Origin: Gnetum montanum
Lineage: Eukaryota; Streptophyta; Gnetopsida; Gnetales; Gnetaceae
DNA length: 64,000 bases
Assembly: GCA_015680685.1 (NCBI GenBank)
Contig: MNCI01034627.1
Location: 771,193-835,192, forward strand
Direction: 5' to 3'
The notes under the pieces are model-generated. The model was not told the origin of the DNA, did not search any database, and saw only the letters and a program-made list of their open reading frames with translations. A program made the translations under genes and the position numbers. Positions 1-10,722 of this stretch are shown piece after piece (position 1 is the stretch's first letter; the number at the start of each line of letters is the position of its first letter).

Positions 1-184
1 AAGGGACAACGATGTGAACGAGGGCCTTGGAAAAATGCCTTGGCCTTACGTTCTGATCAACCCACGATGGATCAAGAAGTAGCTACACATAGCATAGCAA
101 CCCCACTGCTTCCCACCCAATTTCTGTCCCTTGTACATCCACCACTTTTTGCTTTGTTGACATATCATCCTTTTGACATGTTAC

Positions 185-395
185 ACTATGACTCGAAACG
201 GCCTAAAACTATGATACACTACAGCCCGAAACAGCCTAGAACTAGCAATGGCCCAAAATGGCCTAAAACTAGCAATGGCCCGAAATGGCCTAAAACTAGC
301 ATAAGTTACCAGTTAGCCATTGTTCAAGTTGTTAACATATCATCTCTTTGGCATGTTACGCAATGGCCCAAAATGGCCTAAAACTAGCACATGAA
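185..395 (+). repeat. Module-boundary array 1 of E1
   Basis: Five or so degenerate units with core GGCCTAAAACTAGCA, several in near-tandem with a 27-bp period (AATGGCCCGAAAT between cores). It lies just left of the 3' end of antisense gene A, the same place as array 1 in P3 and M2. Bases 1-184 to its left show no recognisable coding; by comparison with P3 they should be the stretch just after the protease. Confidence 0.75.
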
Positions 396-565
396 AGCAT
401 AAACATTTTATACAAAACATAGCACATATGCAATGCACAAGTTAGCTCAAAATTAATTTCTATTTCACAAAATTTGCTTTACTTGATTCAAAACTGTTGC
501 CTTTTAAACAATGTTTGTAAAATTTGTTACACAAAAATTAAAAATTTCAAAAAAATCCCATGCTG

Positions 566-3500
566 TCATGGGATGCTTTTGTCTTCACCATCTTTTCCTA
601 GCATTCCTGCATCATCTCCTTTTGCATCACCTACCCCTGCATTGTCCTCTGTCGCTTCCTCGTTCCTTCCCTCTACGGGCCTTACACCCTCATTTGGAGC
701 TTGCATCATAGGAGTGAAGCGGTCAGCTAGTGTAACAAACGCAAATCACAATAGAGCATAAGCACTAATACAATAGAAAGCGACTAATCTAAGAAGGGCC
801 TATGTCCTTCTCAAAGGGTATCTAGTCTAAACAAAGCCTAAGGTGACACCAAACCTCCTCTGTTGTGATGTCCATCCAATGCTTGTTACTTGGTTCAACA
901 TCTGCAGTAGCAGCCCTCTCCCTTTCAGCGATTGTCCACCTTGGTGGCCCCAGAGAAAAGGAGACGGTTGCAGTCTCTCCTATAGGAAGGTCCACTTTCA
1001 GGTCAGGGGATTCCATAACCTTTACCTGTTCCCTAAGCTTAGCATAGGCCTCAAAAGCTTCAAGGGCATTTATGAATGCTTCATACATAAACACCTCCAT
1101 AGCTGTGTCCTTATACAGTTTACGATGGGTGGCATTTTCCCGTTTATACATGTGCTTATGGTTTCTCTAGGACTGCCCCCATTGGTAAACCTTAGCGCTA
1201 AAATCTTTCAATTCTTGACACTTCTAGGCTAGCAAGTCCATCTACATCTGCTATTCAATTATCTCGTGAGTGGCTTTAACGTTCTGACATGTGATAGTCC
1301 AAAACCTAGCGTAGTCAACTACAGCCTTGCGCCAATCCTCATTATTAGTGTCGTGGGCTATGAGGAACTCGTTCCTCGACTTGAGATCCTCCACCTTGGC
1401 CCTTAGGTCAACCTCCCTTTGTTCAGCCCTCTGGACCCATTTCCACAATTCCTCGTTAATGTGCTTATACTCCCACAAGGAGCATGTCGAATGCAAAATG
1501 CATTTGCAAGCCTTGTTGTACATGCGACGAGACACCTTGATCACTTCAGGTGGAAATGTAGGCATGGCACTAACCTTCAAAGGTCGTGCCGAGTCCCATT
1601 TGAGTCGAGAGGCTAGCATGACATAAAGAGCATAGCAATCACGTTAGCATAGCAATATTAGCAAACTCAAAAAATTCTAGCATAAAAACAGGAGAGCGCC
1701 TAACATTATTACTTACCCACGTCAGGGTCCGCGTGCTGAAGGCAGTTGATCATGTCATCAATGATTCCTTGCCCAAACGTAAACTTCTTAGGAATCTCGA
1801 CCCATGACTCCGTATGAATTGGAGAGGGTCTTGCAGCATCAACAGTGACACCTATCACATAACTGAACAATCAGGAATGACCAAAATGGATTGTGACAAC
1901 GCAAACATATTACTACACTCACCGATGTCCAACTACGGTCTTTCTTCTTGCTGATGCAAGATGATGGCGGTAACATCGGCAGAGGTCCCTGCTAGGTCTA
2001 TACAGACCTCTTCATCATGCGCTGGTGCCTTTCCTTTAGAAGGCCAGCGTCTTTTTTATTCAAGGGAGATTCCTCTTCATTAGTAGGATTCCCCCTAATG
2101 ACAAGAGCCCCTACCTTAACGACAAGAGCTCCTTTCTTCTGGACCGAGGCCCTTTCTTTCAAAACTGGTGCCTCCATGTCCTTATTTGTCACGCACATCT
2201 TAAGGGTCAACACCTCTTCGTCGCCTTCTTCTTCTTCTTCTTCTTCCTCTACTAGCAGAGAAACGTGCTTGCATTTAGTCCAAAAATAAGTTAGCTTGAA
2301 GTAGGTGCTACGTTACGCTACACTGCCTAGCATAGCATATCGTAGCAAACAATAACAAAGTAAGCATTAGATAAAAGCATTTACCAATGGGGGCTACATC
2401 CTGTGCAATTTAAGCCCTAGTCTTTGCCCCTCCTCTTCCTCTATGCAAAGGGTTTCCTTAGCTAGAGGAGGCCTCTTCTGCCGCAACTCTTCGGGCACGG
2501 TCTCAGTTATGAGACGTTCTTCCCGTGACATGCTACTGGCCACAGCAGGGGGCATCTCTCCTATGTTGTCCTGAACACAAACATTACGAGCCACCTGATC
2601 CTTAGTCGTCATAGAGAACGACTCCCCAATTATTTCTAGGAGATCTTGGGCTCGTGTGGTCTAGAAGATCTGGAAAATCCATGGTCTGGAAATCTGGTCA
2701 TGATTTTGCATGACCCAAAATCCATTCGCTTGAACCACAAGAAGCTCTGCGAAGCGCTTCAAATAGCCTATGTAGAAGGCATAGTTTATGTTAGAGCAGG
2801 ACTCCTATTTCTGATGGTGTCCCAAGATTTCGACCTGCAAACCTTTACATAGGAAGCTGGCCCAGTTGTAATGGGTCCCCTCCTCCATAACTTCCTGCAT
2901 TATCCAGGCCTTCTCAATCCCCAAGACCTTCCATTGGGTAAGCATCTAGGGAAATGCACAAACATGGAAGATAGGGTAGATCTCCAAGGTGGGCCCATCT
3001 TTGAGTTTATCCATAGGGAGCCCCTTTCACTCCTTGACAATCCCCAACCACTCCTAAACATCCTTCTTCTAAAGGGTTAGCTCTTCCTTGCCCCTCAACC
3101 CTATGGGAACGTCGTCAGTAGGAACACCAAACAGGTCCATAAATAGCTGGTCCTTGATTTCAATGACCACCCACACACCCCATATGTGCATGCGAAAGCG
3201 GCCCATCTTTTTAGAAAAGGAGTTGACTAGGGAGAGCATCTCAACGGCAGGAACGCTGGGATTCGAGGCTAGGAATAGATCCATAAGTCCATCCTTTTCA
3301 AGGTTCTGGACCAAGGAGTCTGAAGCCCCACCGTTTATCTAGCGTTCGCTTGCTTCTACTTCATCATATTTGAAATAGATGTTCATCCCCTATGCCTCGG
3401 CGGTTACCACCATCACCTCCTGGGGTTTCTTCACCCCTGTAACAATTTTCATGAAAAAAATTAGCAGGAAAACGCAGAAAGTGCAAATATTACAAAAAAA

Positions 3501-4969
3501 ACACTTAAGCATGCGACACTTACCGCTTCGCTTACCAGCCCTATACGGTGACGGGAACGGTAGAAGATCAACCAGAACTTGTTCAACTATGACCGATTTG
3601 AATGGTTCTGCCCACTCCTCATCCAGCCAACCCTACCCCTCACACTGATTGTAGGGAATAGAATATGCACCTGGGTAGGTGTGTTATTCACCCCCACATT
3701 GACCAATCACGCCTGCCCAAAGGTTCTTAGCAGAAGAGAACTTCTGCAGGGCTAGCTATGTTGTAGCCAGCAAACCTGGTCGATCATGAACTCCATCCTT
3801 ATTGATAAAGAACCTGGTAACATATGCATACCGTTAGCATTAGGCCAATATGGCTGGCATCACACAAACATAGCGAAACAGAGCTGCAAAACTCACCCGC
3901 CAGCATAGTAAACAGTTCCCTGAGGATTCTAGAAGCACATCATCATAAAATGTGCAAGGAATAGTATGTTGAAATGGTGGTAGCAGCTATATTCTGGCAT
4001 GTCCCAGATCCAGGCCAAACGCCTTAACCCTATTGGGTGCTGACTGGATTCTTCTCCCTGCTTACTCATGATTGCCCCGTTGGTCAGAAACCTCATAATG
4101 CCCTGACTTGCCCCAGGCAATATGGCTTCTATTATGCCGGCCACCTCCTCCTCCTCTAGAGATGACCAAACGATCACACTGAAATGGTCAAGGAGGAATT
4201 GCAAGAAGTCCTATGTCCCTTTCCTAAACCAAACTCCCCGCTCTTCCATACGTATCTGAGGGGGGGAGCATTGGCCACGGGTTTGTTCACATGACACAGA
4301 ACCCCTCTAATATCTAAAATAATCAGGTTTGGCCTTAGCCCCATCCTGTACAACATGACCAGCAAGTGTTAACATTATGTCTAAGGGTAAAACACACGCA
4401 ACGTAGCAATACTTAGTAATCCACACATATAGCGTACCATAACTCTCTTCCCATACGTAGCATAGCAAGAACATGATAACGATAGCATAGCAAGAATAGC
4501 CTAGCGTAGCAACAGAGCAATTAATCCTGATAGGGCAATTAACAATACGCCCTGACAAAATGCGTGTCACACTATCGCATCACACATGGCCTGACCTTCC
4601 TAAAGGTCCTACGTCGCACCATTCAAAGGTCAAGTAACTTAAACTACCCAAATCCCTGTGACAACCATGGCGGTGTCGATTTAAGCAACCTTGCATACAA
4701 TGGTAGCATAACGTTCATGCATCTGTTGCGGTCAAAATGGCAACAGCGATGACACAAAGGCCAAAACAACACGATGATAAGAAGTGCAAGTGGCTAAAAC
4801 TAGAAAACAAAATGATCACACAAAAAAATACAGGAAGCATAGGAGCCTACCGGACCAACGACGTGTCCTTCCGCACCGCGACGCGCGCTTGTGTCATGCG
4901 CCCTAAGGTTTTCTTCACCTCCTAGACCGCTGTAAGTGCCAAATTCGTGCATTCCTTCTTCGGAGCCAT
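566..4969 (-). pseudogene. Antisense gene A: spliced FCP1/NIF-like protein (relic)
   Basis: Multi-exon gene opposite to pol. Proposed exons: 4969-4851, 4345-3897, 3813-3524, 3436-2385, 2267-1923, 1851-1717, 1612-about 822, about 739-566. Several borders have good sites, for example GTGAGT after 3897 and GTAAGT after 1717. Exon 1 begins MAPKK and is basic; its 5' phase joins exon 2 in frame. Exon 2 resembles the FCP1/NIF HAD domain: motif I reads LIILDIRGVL, and VIVWSS then WDMPEYSCY follow. The usual DD before the conserved NP is replaced by AH. Exon 4 carries DLFGVP, exon 5 an EEEEEEE run, exon 7 a long coiled-coil-like stretch, exon 8 an acidic tail. A frameshift in exon 2 and stops show it is dead. 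The FCP1 homology is my reading of motifs; a profile search would settle it. Confidence 0.72.
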
Positions 4970-5149
4970 TGTCCTACTCGCAAATTCCTCCTTGCCACTA
5001 TGCAAAAAAAAATCGCCTTACTTACTGATCAGCACAATCGCTCTAAAATCTCCTTTGCTCCAAATATGGGCTCTGTCCTCTTACGGTGAGAATGGAAAAA
5101 TTACCAGGGTTTAACCCCTATTTATGGCCTTAATGGTAAAAAAGGGAAA

Positions 5150-5175
5150 CTTGCCTCTCTCTCTCTCTCTATTTA
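5150..5175. repeat. CT microsatellite
   Basis: A run of about nine CT dinucleotides in the spacer between exon 1 of antisense gene A and array 2. The surrounding 4970-5290 has no coding sign; it holds one copy of the E1 word (GCGTAGCATG near 5197). Confidence 0.7.
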
Positions 5176-5299
5176 ATGTGAAACGCGTCGTACAGCGTAG
5201 CATGCCCACCACGACATTATAGCACTATTGACATTAAATCTCAACACACTTTAAATCAACTATTTGCTTTCCCAAGAACAAAAAATATACTTGTTTTTG

Positions 5300-5785
5300 C
5301 TATGGGTTTGAAAAGACCTTAAACTAGCAACTCAACAATCGTAGTGTTACAAGTCCAAAAAAGACCTTAAACTAGCAATCCTAGCATAATTGCACCTTTA
5401 ACGATCCGAAAAGACCCTAAACTAGTAGTTTCAACCTGTTATACATTCGCAATCCACAACAATGTTAAGCTAGCAATTTCGTACTTTCACATTAGCAGTT
5501 TCGCAATTTCTAGTGGTTTCATGTTTTCATGTTGACAGTTTGCATTTTCGCATTAACGATTTTTGCATTTCTCATACCCGTAATTTTCCATTTCACATAC
5601 TACTAGTTTTGCATGTTACGATTTTGCATGTTACAATTTGGCAGTTCATAATGACACTAAACTAGCAGCTTGGCATTCGCATGTTAATGGTTTTACAATT
5701 TCATAATTTTGCATCAACAGTGTTACATCTTTAGCAGTTCTATGCTCTTATGCCTTGGCGGTCCACCATGACCTTAAACTGGTAG
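5300..5785 (+). repeat. Module-boundary array 2 of E1
   Basis: At least five degenerate copies of the core (GACCTTAAACTAGCAA, GACCCTAAACTAGTAG, GACACTAAACTAGCAG, GACCTTAAACTGGTAG) spread over about 480 bp immediately upstream of the RT exon. They alternate with short TTTTGCA/GTTTCGCA-type words. The same motif lies before RT in E2, M1 and M2. Confidence 0.7.
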
Positions 5786-5886
5786 ACTTCTAATCTCTAT
5801 ATCATCATACTTCACAAATTGCATCTCATCGCTATTTGCAAATTTTCATTATACACAATCTCTGCCAACAAGTTCCTCTTAACTAG

Positions 5887-5908
5887 GCTTTCATCTCATT
5901 TTGACAGG
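5887..5908 (+). promoter_or_regulatory. Candidate 3' splice acceptor before the RT exon of E1
   Basis: A pyrimidine-rich stretch ending TTTTGACAG|G lies 12 bases before the RT start codon. The equivalent sites are TTGGTAG|G (16219), TGACATGCAG|G (31219, minus) and GACATGTAG|G (41398, minus). In E1, M1 and M2 the AG-to-ATG distance is 12, 9 and 9 bases, so the frame stays open upstream once the TAG/TAA there is read as ancestral CAG/CAA. This matches the Ogre intron between PR and RT. Confidence 0.55.
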
Positions 5909-5919
5909 TTAAGTAGAAC

Positions 5920-8900
5920 ATGGAAATTCATCGCAATCTCTCCATGCCTTTAGCCCTAGCAGGTCCACATGGCAAGCTCGCAAGACAACCAAACCCAGAC
6001 CTAATCAACTGGAGGTCAACCACAGTTAGCACCATAGCATCTTTAGAAACATCCACAGACTGGCCCAAGCATCTAGTCCGAACCCTAGATTTGGAGGCTG
6101 GGGATGTAACTGAGGACCCTCTTATCGAAACGCCTATGACCACATCCACAAGGGAAGTGAAAACATTAAATCTTAGCTCCCTCCTAGATGCACAGACACA
6201 CGAAAGCATAGCCAAAATTCTACAAGACAACATCAAGGTCTTTGCATGGTCATACAGTGACATGCTAGGTTTAGACCCGAGGCTGATATAGCACAACATT
6301 GTCCTAGACCTACGCATGAAGGTAGTCAAGTAGAAGGCTTGCAAAGTCAAACCAAAAATTACGCTAGCCGTAAGGGACGAAATCACAAAGCTATACCAAG
6401 TTGGCTTCATCTACGCAGTTGATTATTTGGAATGGGTTTCCAACATCGTCATAGTTTCCAAGAAAACGAGATGAATACGGATCTGTATAGACTTCCAGGA
6501 TCTGAACAAAGTGACAATCAGAAATGATTTCCCAATCCCAAGCATTGATCAACTCATCGACACTATGGCTGGTCATGACCTGTTATCCTTCATGGATGGC
6601 TTTTCAGGCTACAACCAAATTTGCATCAACCTAGAGCATCTGCTAACAACAACCTTTATGACCCCATGGGGGAAATTCTGTTACATCATGATGCCTTTTA
6701 GGCACAAGAACACTAGAGCAACCTACCAATGAGCCATGACCTACATCTTCAGCGACTACATCTTAAAAACACTAAATGACTATGTGGACAATATAGCAAT
6801 CAAGTCCCAGGAGGCAGCTGATCATCCACATGACCTAGGGGTAGTCCTCAAGTGTTGCCAAATGCATTACTTACACCTTAATCCTAAGAAGTGTGTCTTC
6901 AATGTGAGAACCGGACGCATGTTAGGATTCATTGTATCAAAAGCTAGAATATGGGTGGACCTTGACAAAGTCAAGGCCATCATCAACCTGGCACCTCCTA
7001 CAAACCTTAAGGAGTTACATGGCTTGCAAAGTAGGGTACAGTTCATCTGAAGGTTTATAGAGAAGTTGACTAAAAAGTTACACCCCATGCAACATCTTCT
7101 AAAGAAAGGGGTTAACTTCAAGTGGACAACCCAGTGTCAACAAGCCTTCGATGACTTGAAGGAAGAGCTCTCGCACCTTCCAACTATGCATCCGCCACAG
7201 ACGGATAAACCTTTCTTCATCTACCTTGCCACTTCTAACATATCTATCACGGCACTGCTATGTAAGAAATGAGACGATGGATCTGAGATACCGATGTACT
7301 ACCTAAGTCATGCACTAATAGCGCATGAGGCAAAATACAACGAAGTAGAGAGGAATTTCCTTGCCATAGTGTTTGCATTGAAAAAGTGAAGGCACTATCT
7401 ATTTCGTAGTGCAGTTAACATCATTTACAAAAGCAACATACTCTGGGCCATCACTAACAACCTGTATGAAAGCAGTAGGATAGCCAAATGGAAAGCGATA
7501 ACCATGTAGTTTGACCTACAATATGTAAGCCAATCGTCAACCAAGGGTCAAGCCATAGCAACGCAGCTTATGGCCTAACCCATAAATGACCACGCAACCA
7601 TAGACCCTAAATTCCTAGAAGAACATGTTGGCACTGTCAACGTTGCCCCTTTGCACCTAGAAGCTGCCTTATACTTCGACGGTGCTTCAACCTCGCATGG
7701 AGGTAGTGCAGGTATTTTCATTACGTTTCCCTCTAGGGAAATGCACCCGTCTGCTTATCGCTTTGTATTCCCTTGCACCAACAATGTGGCAAAGTATGAG
7801 GGGCTACTCAGAGGCCTCTTAACTACTCAAACACTATGTATACAACACCTGGAAATCTGCAGTGATTCATAACTAGTTGTGAATCAAATCACTGAGGTCT
7901 ACGCCTGCAGAGCTACGCACCTGCAACCCTACTACGACCTAGCAAAAAGCATGTTTAAGAAATTTGCAACCACAAATGTGCAACATGTGCCACACAATGA
8001 GAACATCGTGGCAGATGCCTTAGCCACCCTAGCATTAAACATTCCACCACACTCGTTTGCAAGTTTACCAATGTCAATAATCGAATGTACTGAGCCTATC
8101 ACTCAGGTAGGACGTGTGGCCTCCATTAGTGCCACGGATGGCCAAGAGTGGTACGGTAACATTACAGCTTACCTACAACATGGTGAACCCCCACATGGAC
8201 TAACATCTACCCAGAGAGATGCCATCTATAAGCGCGCTTGGCAATACACTCTTATGGGGAATGATGCCCTGTGCCGATGCTCCTACGACGGGATATTGCT
8301 AACATGCGTGAGTGGGGAACAGGCACAAAAGGTAGTTAATGAAGTGCATGAGGGGTTGTGCAGTGGACACATAGCACCCATGGCTATGGATGTGAAAATC
8401 ATATGCCTAGGGTACTATTGGCCCCACATAGAGCATGATTGCATGTCGAAAGTCAAGACGTGTGACACATGCCAGAGATACACAAATCTCATACACGTCT
8501 CACCTACGGACCTACACCCAACGCAAATCACGTGACCTTTCCAATGATGGGAACTAGACCTCATAGGGCCTATCACACCTAAGTCCTCTGTAGGGCATAG
8601 CTTCATTATCACCACCACTGAGTATTTTACTAAGTGGGTGGAAGCTATTCCCCTGAGAAAAACTATGTCTCAGCAAATTTGTCATTTCATCCTGGACAAC
8701 ATCGTGACAAGGTTTGGGCTTCCAATGACTATTGTAACTGACAATGGGGCATAATTCAGTAGTACAGAAACCTGAACCTTCTGTAGCAACCTAGGCATTA
8801 AGCAATTATTCTCCTCTCCCTACTATCCACAGGCGAATGTGCAGGAAAAGGATACAAATAAGTCCATCATCAACCTGCTGAGGCGAATGCTGAGCAGCAG

Positions 8901-9390
8901 CAAGAGGTAGTGGCATGAGCAAATCCTCTACGTCCTCTAGGCCTACATAATGACATGCTGAACCATGACAAGAAAGAATACTTACAGCCTTATTTATAGA
9001 TCTGAAGTTTTCTTGTCTCTTGAGTTGCAGGTACTATCACTCTGGATGATCCTCGGAGATGTCATCAGCGAAGCCCAGAACAACAAGTCACAGACCATTG
9101 ACCTCGACTCAATAGAAGAGGAGAGCACGTAGACTCTGAGATGCATAGAACACTACCAGAGCAAGCAGCAGCAAAAGCACCATGCAGACCTGCATCGACG
9201 ACTAGTACAGAAGGGAGACCTCGTCCTCAAGGTTATCCACGAGCATGTGAGCAAATTCTCAACCAACTAGGAAGGCCCTTACATGCTCACTAAAGCCTTC
9301 AGGAATGGAGCCTTCAAATTGGTGGACATGGATGGCAATGAGTTCGCCAACTCGATGAATCACTCGTACCTCAAGCCGTACTATGTATGA
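5920..9390 (+). pseudogene. pol: E1 pol: RT-RNase H-aRNase H-integrase polyprotein (relic)
   Basis: One frame of 1,157 codons runs from ATG to TGA without a frameshift, but about 19 in-frame stops break it. Order: pre-RT region with FAWSYSDMLGLDP (about residues 110-122), RT with DLNKVTIRNDFPIPSIDQL (about 195) and YVDN in place of YVDD (about 288), RNase H (about 390-540), archaeal-type RNase H with YFDGAST (about 583) and the ADALA Asp, integrase zinc finger ending CDTCQR, catalytic core with TDNG and VQEKD, and a C-terminal module ending YLKPYYV. Gag and protease are not in this reading frame, as expected if they are joined by splicing. Most stops sit where E2 has Gln, Arg or Trp codons. 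Confidence 0.92.
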
Positions 9391-9404
9391 AGCACAACGA
9401 TGAC

Positions 9405-9725
9405 AAGTAGCATCCGCTACGACGTTAAACTAGCAACATCAGCAACCACCGTCTGCTACGACGTGAAACTGGCAACGTCGTCGAGCAGTGTCCGCAATGA
9501 TGTTAAACTAGCGATTACAATCAGCATCTGCTATGATGTTAAACTGGCGGCAACCATCCGCTACGATGTAAAACTGGCACAGCTAGTCCCTTATGACTAT
9601 AAACTAGCACGACACGTCCGCTATGACATTAAACTAGCATGTATAGTCTGCTAGGACCTTAAACTAGCACAGTAGTCCACTAGGACTTTGAACCAGCACA
9701 CGGTCTACCAAGACCTTAAACTGGG
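9405..9725 (+). repeat. Module-boundary array 3 of E1
   Basis: Starting about 15 bases after the pol stop, ten units of roughly 32 bp follow, each with GTCYGCTAYGAC followed by a TTAAACTRGCA core. An accidental 84-residue open frame with repeated YDVKLA comes from these units and is not a gene. The array marks the INT/3' UTR border, as in E2, M1 and M2. Confidence 0.88.
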
Positions 9726-10722
9726 TTTGCGCTACATCCCTAGCATGCACCTACGACAAGTATGCATCGAACAAGCATGCACGATGCTAATGCGTGGGTG
9801 GGACGTCGTAGCTCCAGAACATAGTTCACGATGCAATGAGAACGCGGTCTGAAACACACGCGACGTCGCCACCCTTGGCATCATGCTGACCCTCCAGAGA
9901 TGTTGTATGACATCACACTGGCCCTCTGGACCTACCATTGCCATGGCCCACTACCCTAATGGTAGTTCCTTGGCTAGTTCCCGTAGCTGGAGTTCCAACA
10001 GTATTATGGCCCAACCACAATATTGTTATCCTCCAGCTCCCTGCCAACGCCTCGGCTCGCTTAACGTTTAGCTATGTGGTAACTGATCCCATAGCTGAAC
10101 CGAGAATGCATGCCTTTGGCACGGATTCTAGAGCATCTGCACTCACAACAACTCCTAGCACCTTCGAGGCCAACTCCTCCATGCCAGTGTTGCCAAGGCC
10201 ACTGCTAGCCTTCCTACATTGGACATCATGCACCAACATAGGTGTCCAAGAGCTTCAACAACATCTGCAGCCAGCAAGACCTTTACCCTCACCAGCTGAG
10301 CGTGCATCCTACTACAACAGAAAATGCTACGACTTCGCGAAGTGAGTGTCTTGACTAGCTTGGCTACTTCAGGGTGCAAGTTCCATGATGTGCATAACAC
10401 AGCTCACCGCATGGGAAGCATCTGTAGGCAAGTTAAAATCCCCCAGATGTAACGCAACTCATCTTGGGAAAGAAACACCTATCCTATAGAGGGTCAAAGG
10501 CCAGCGAAGGTAAAGATGAAAACCCAAACGAGCTAAACATCATCTTTACCCTTCTCTTGAACCTTCTTCCTCCCTGCTTCATCCTTTCACTCTCAAGTAC
10601 AGCCGAGCGATGTCCCGGTGCTCACCAAGCGGCAATGTTAGCATCGTGCCTTCTGCAGTGTTTCGTTTTCCTTATCAATGTCTCTCGAGCCCGTCCTCTA
10701 GACATCGATAAAGAGGAGCCAA
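9726..10722 (+). other. E1 3' untranslated region with polypurine tract
   Basis: About 1 kb between array 3 and the LTR, without recognisable coding. It includes open frames up to 135 codons (9938-10345), but none resembles a known protein or recurs in the other elements. The final purine stretch AAAGAGGAG at 10710-10718, directly before the LTR start, is the likely polypurine tract priming plus-strand synthesis. Confidence 0.6.

Noticed and set aside
185-395. Regularly spaced repeats suggestive of a CRISPR-like array
   Set aside because: Units are degenerate, spacers are not unique in length, no cas genes, and the setting is a plant retrotransposon.
3088-3342. Plus-strand frames over 800-4900 as coding
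   Set aside because: They lie opposite to the exons of antisense gene A, whose minus frames are the ones conserved with genes B, C and D.
5920-9390. Alternative genetic code or stop readthrough to explain the many in-frame stops
   Set aside because: All three stop codons occur, other elements have sense codons at those places, and other damage (frameshifts, active-site changes) is present in the sister copies.
9400-9654. 84-codon frame with repeated YDVKLA units, looking like a repeat protein
   Set aside because: It is array 3 read as protein; units are degenerate in frame and length, and the same DNA array in other elements is not open.
9938-10345. 135-codon open frame in the E1 3' untranslated region
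   Set aside because: No recognisable domain, not conserved in E2, M1, M2 or P3, and composition is like the surrounding non-coding DNA.
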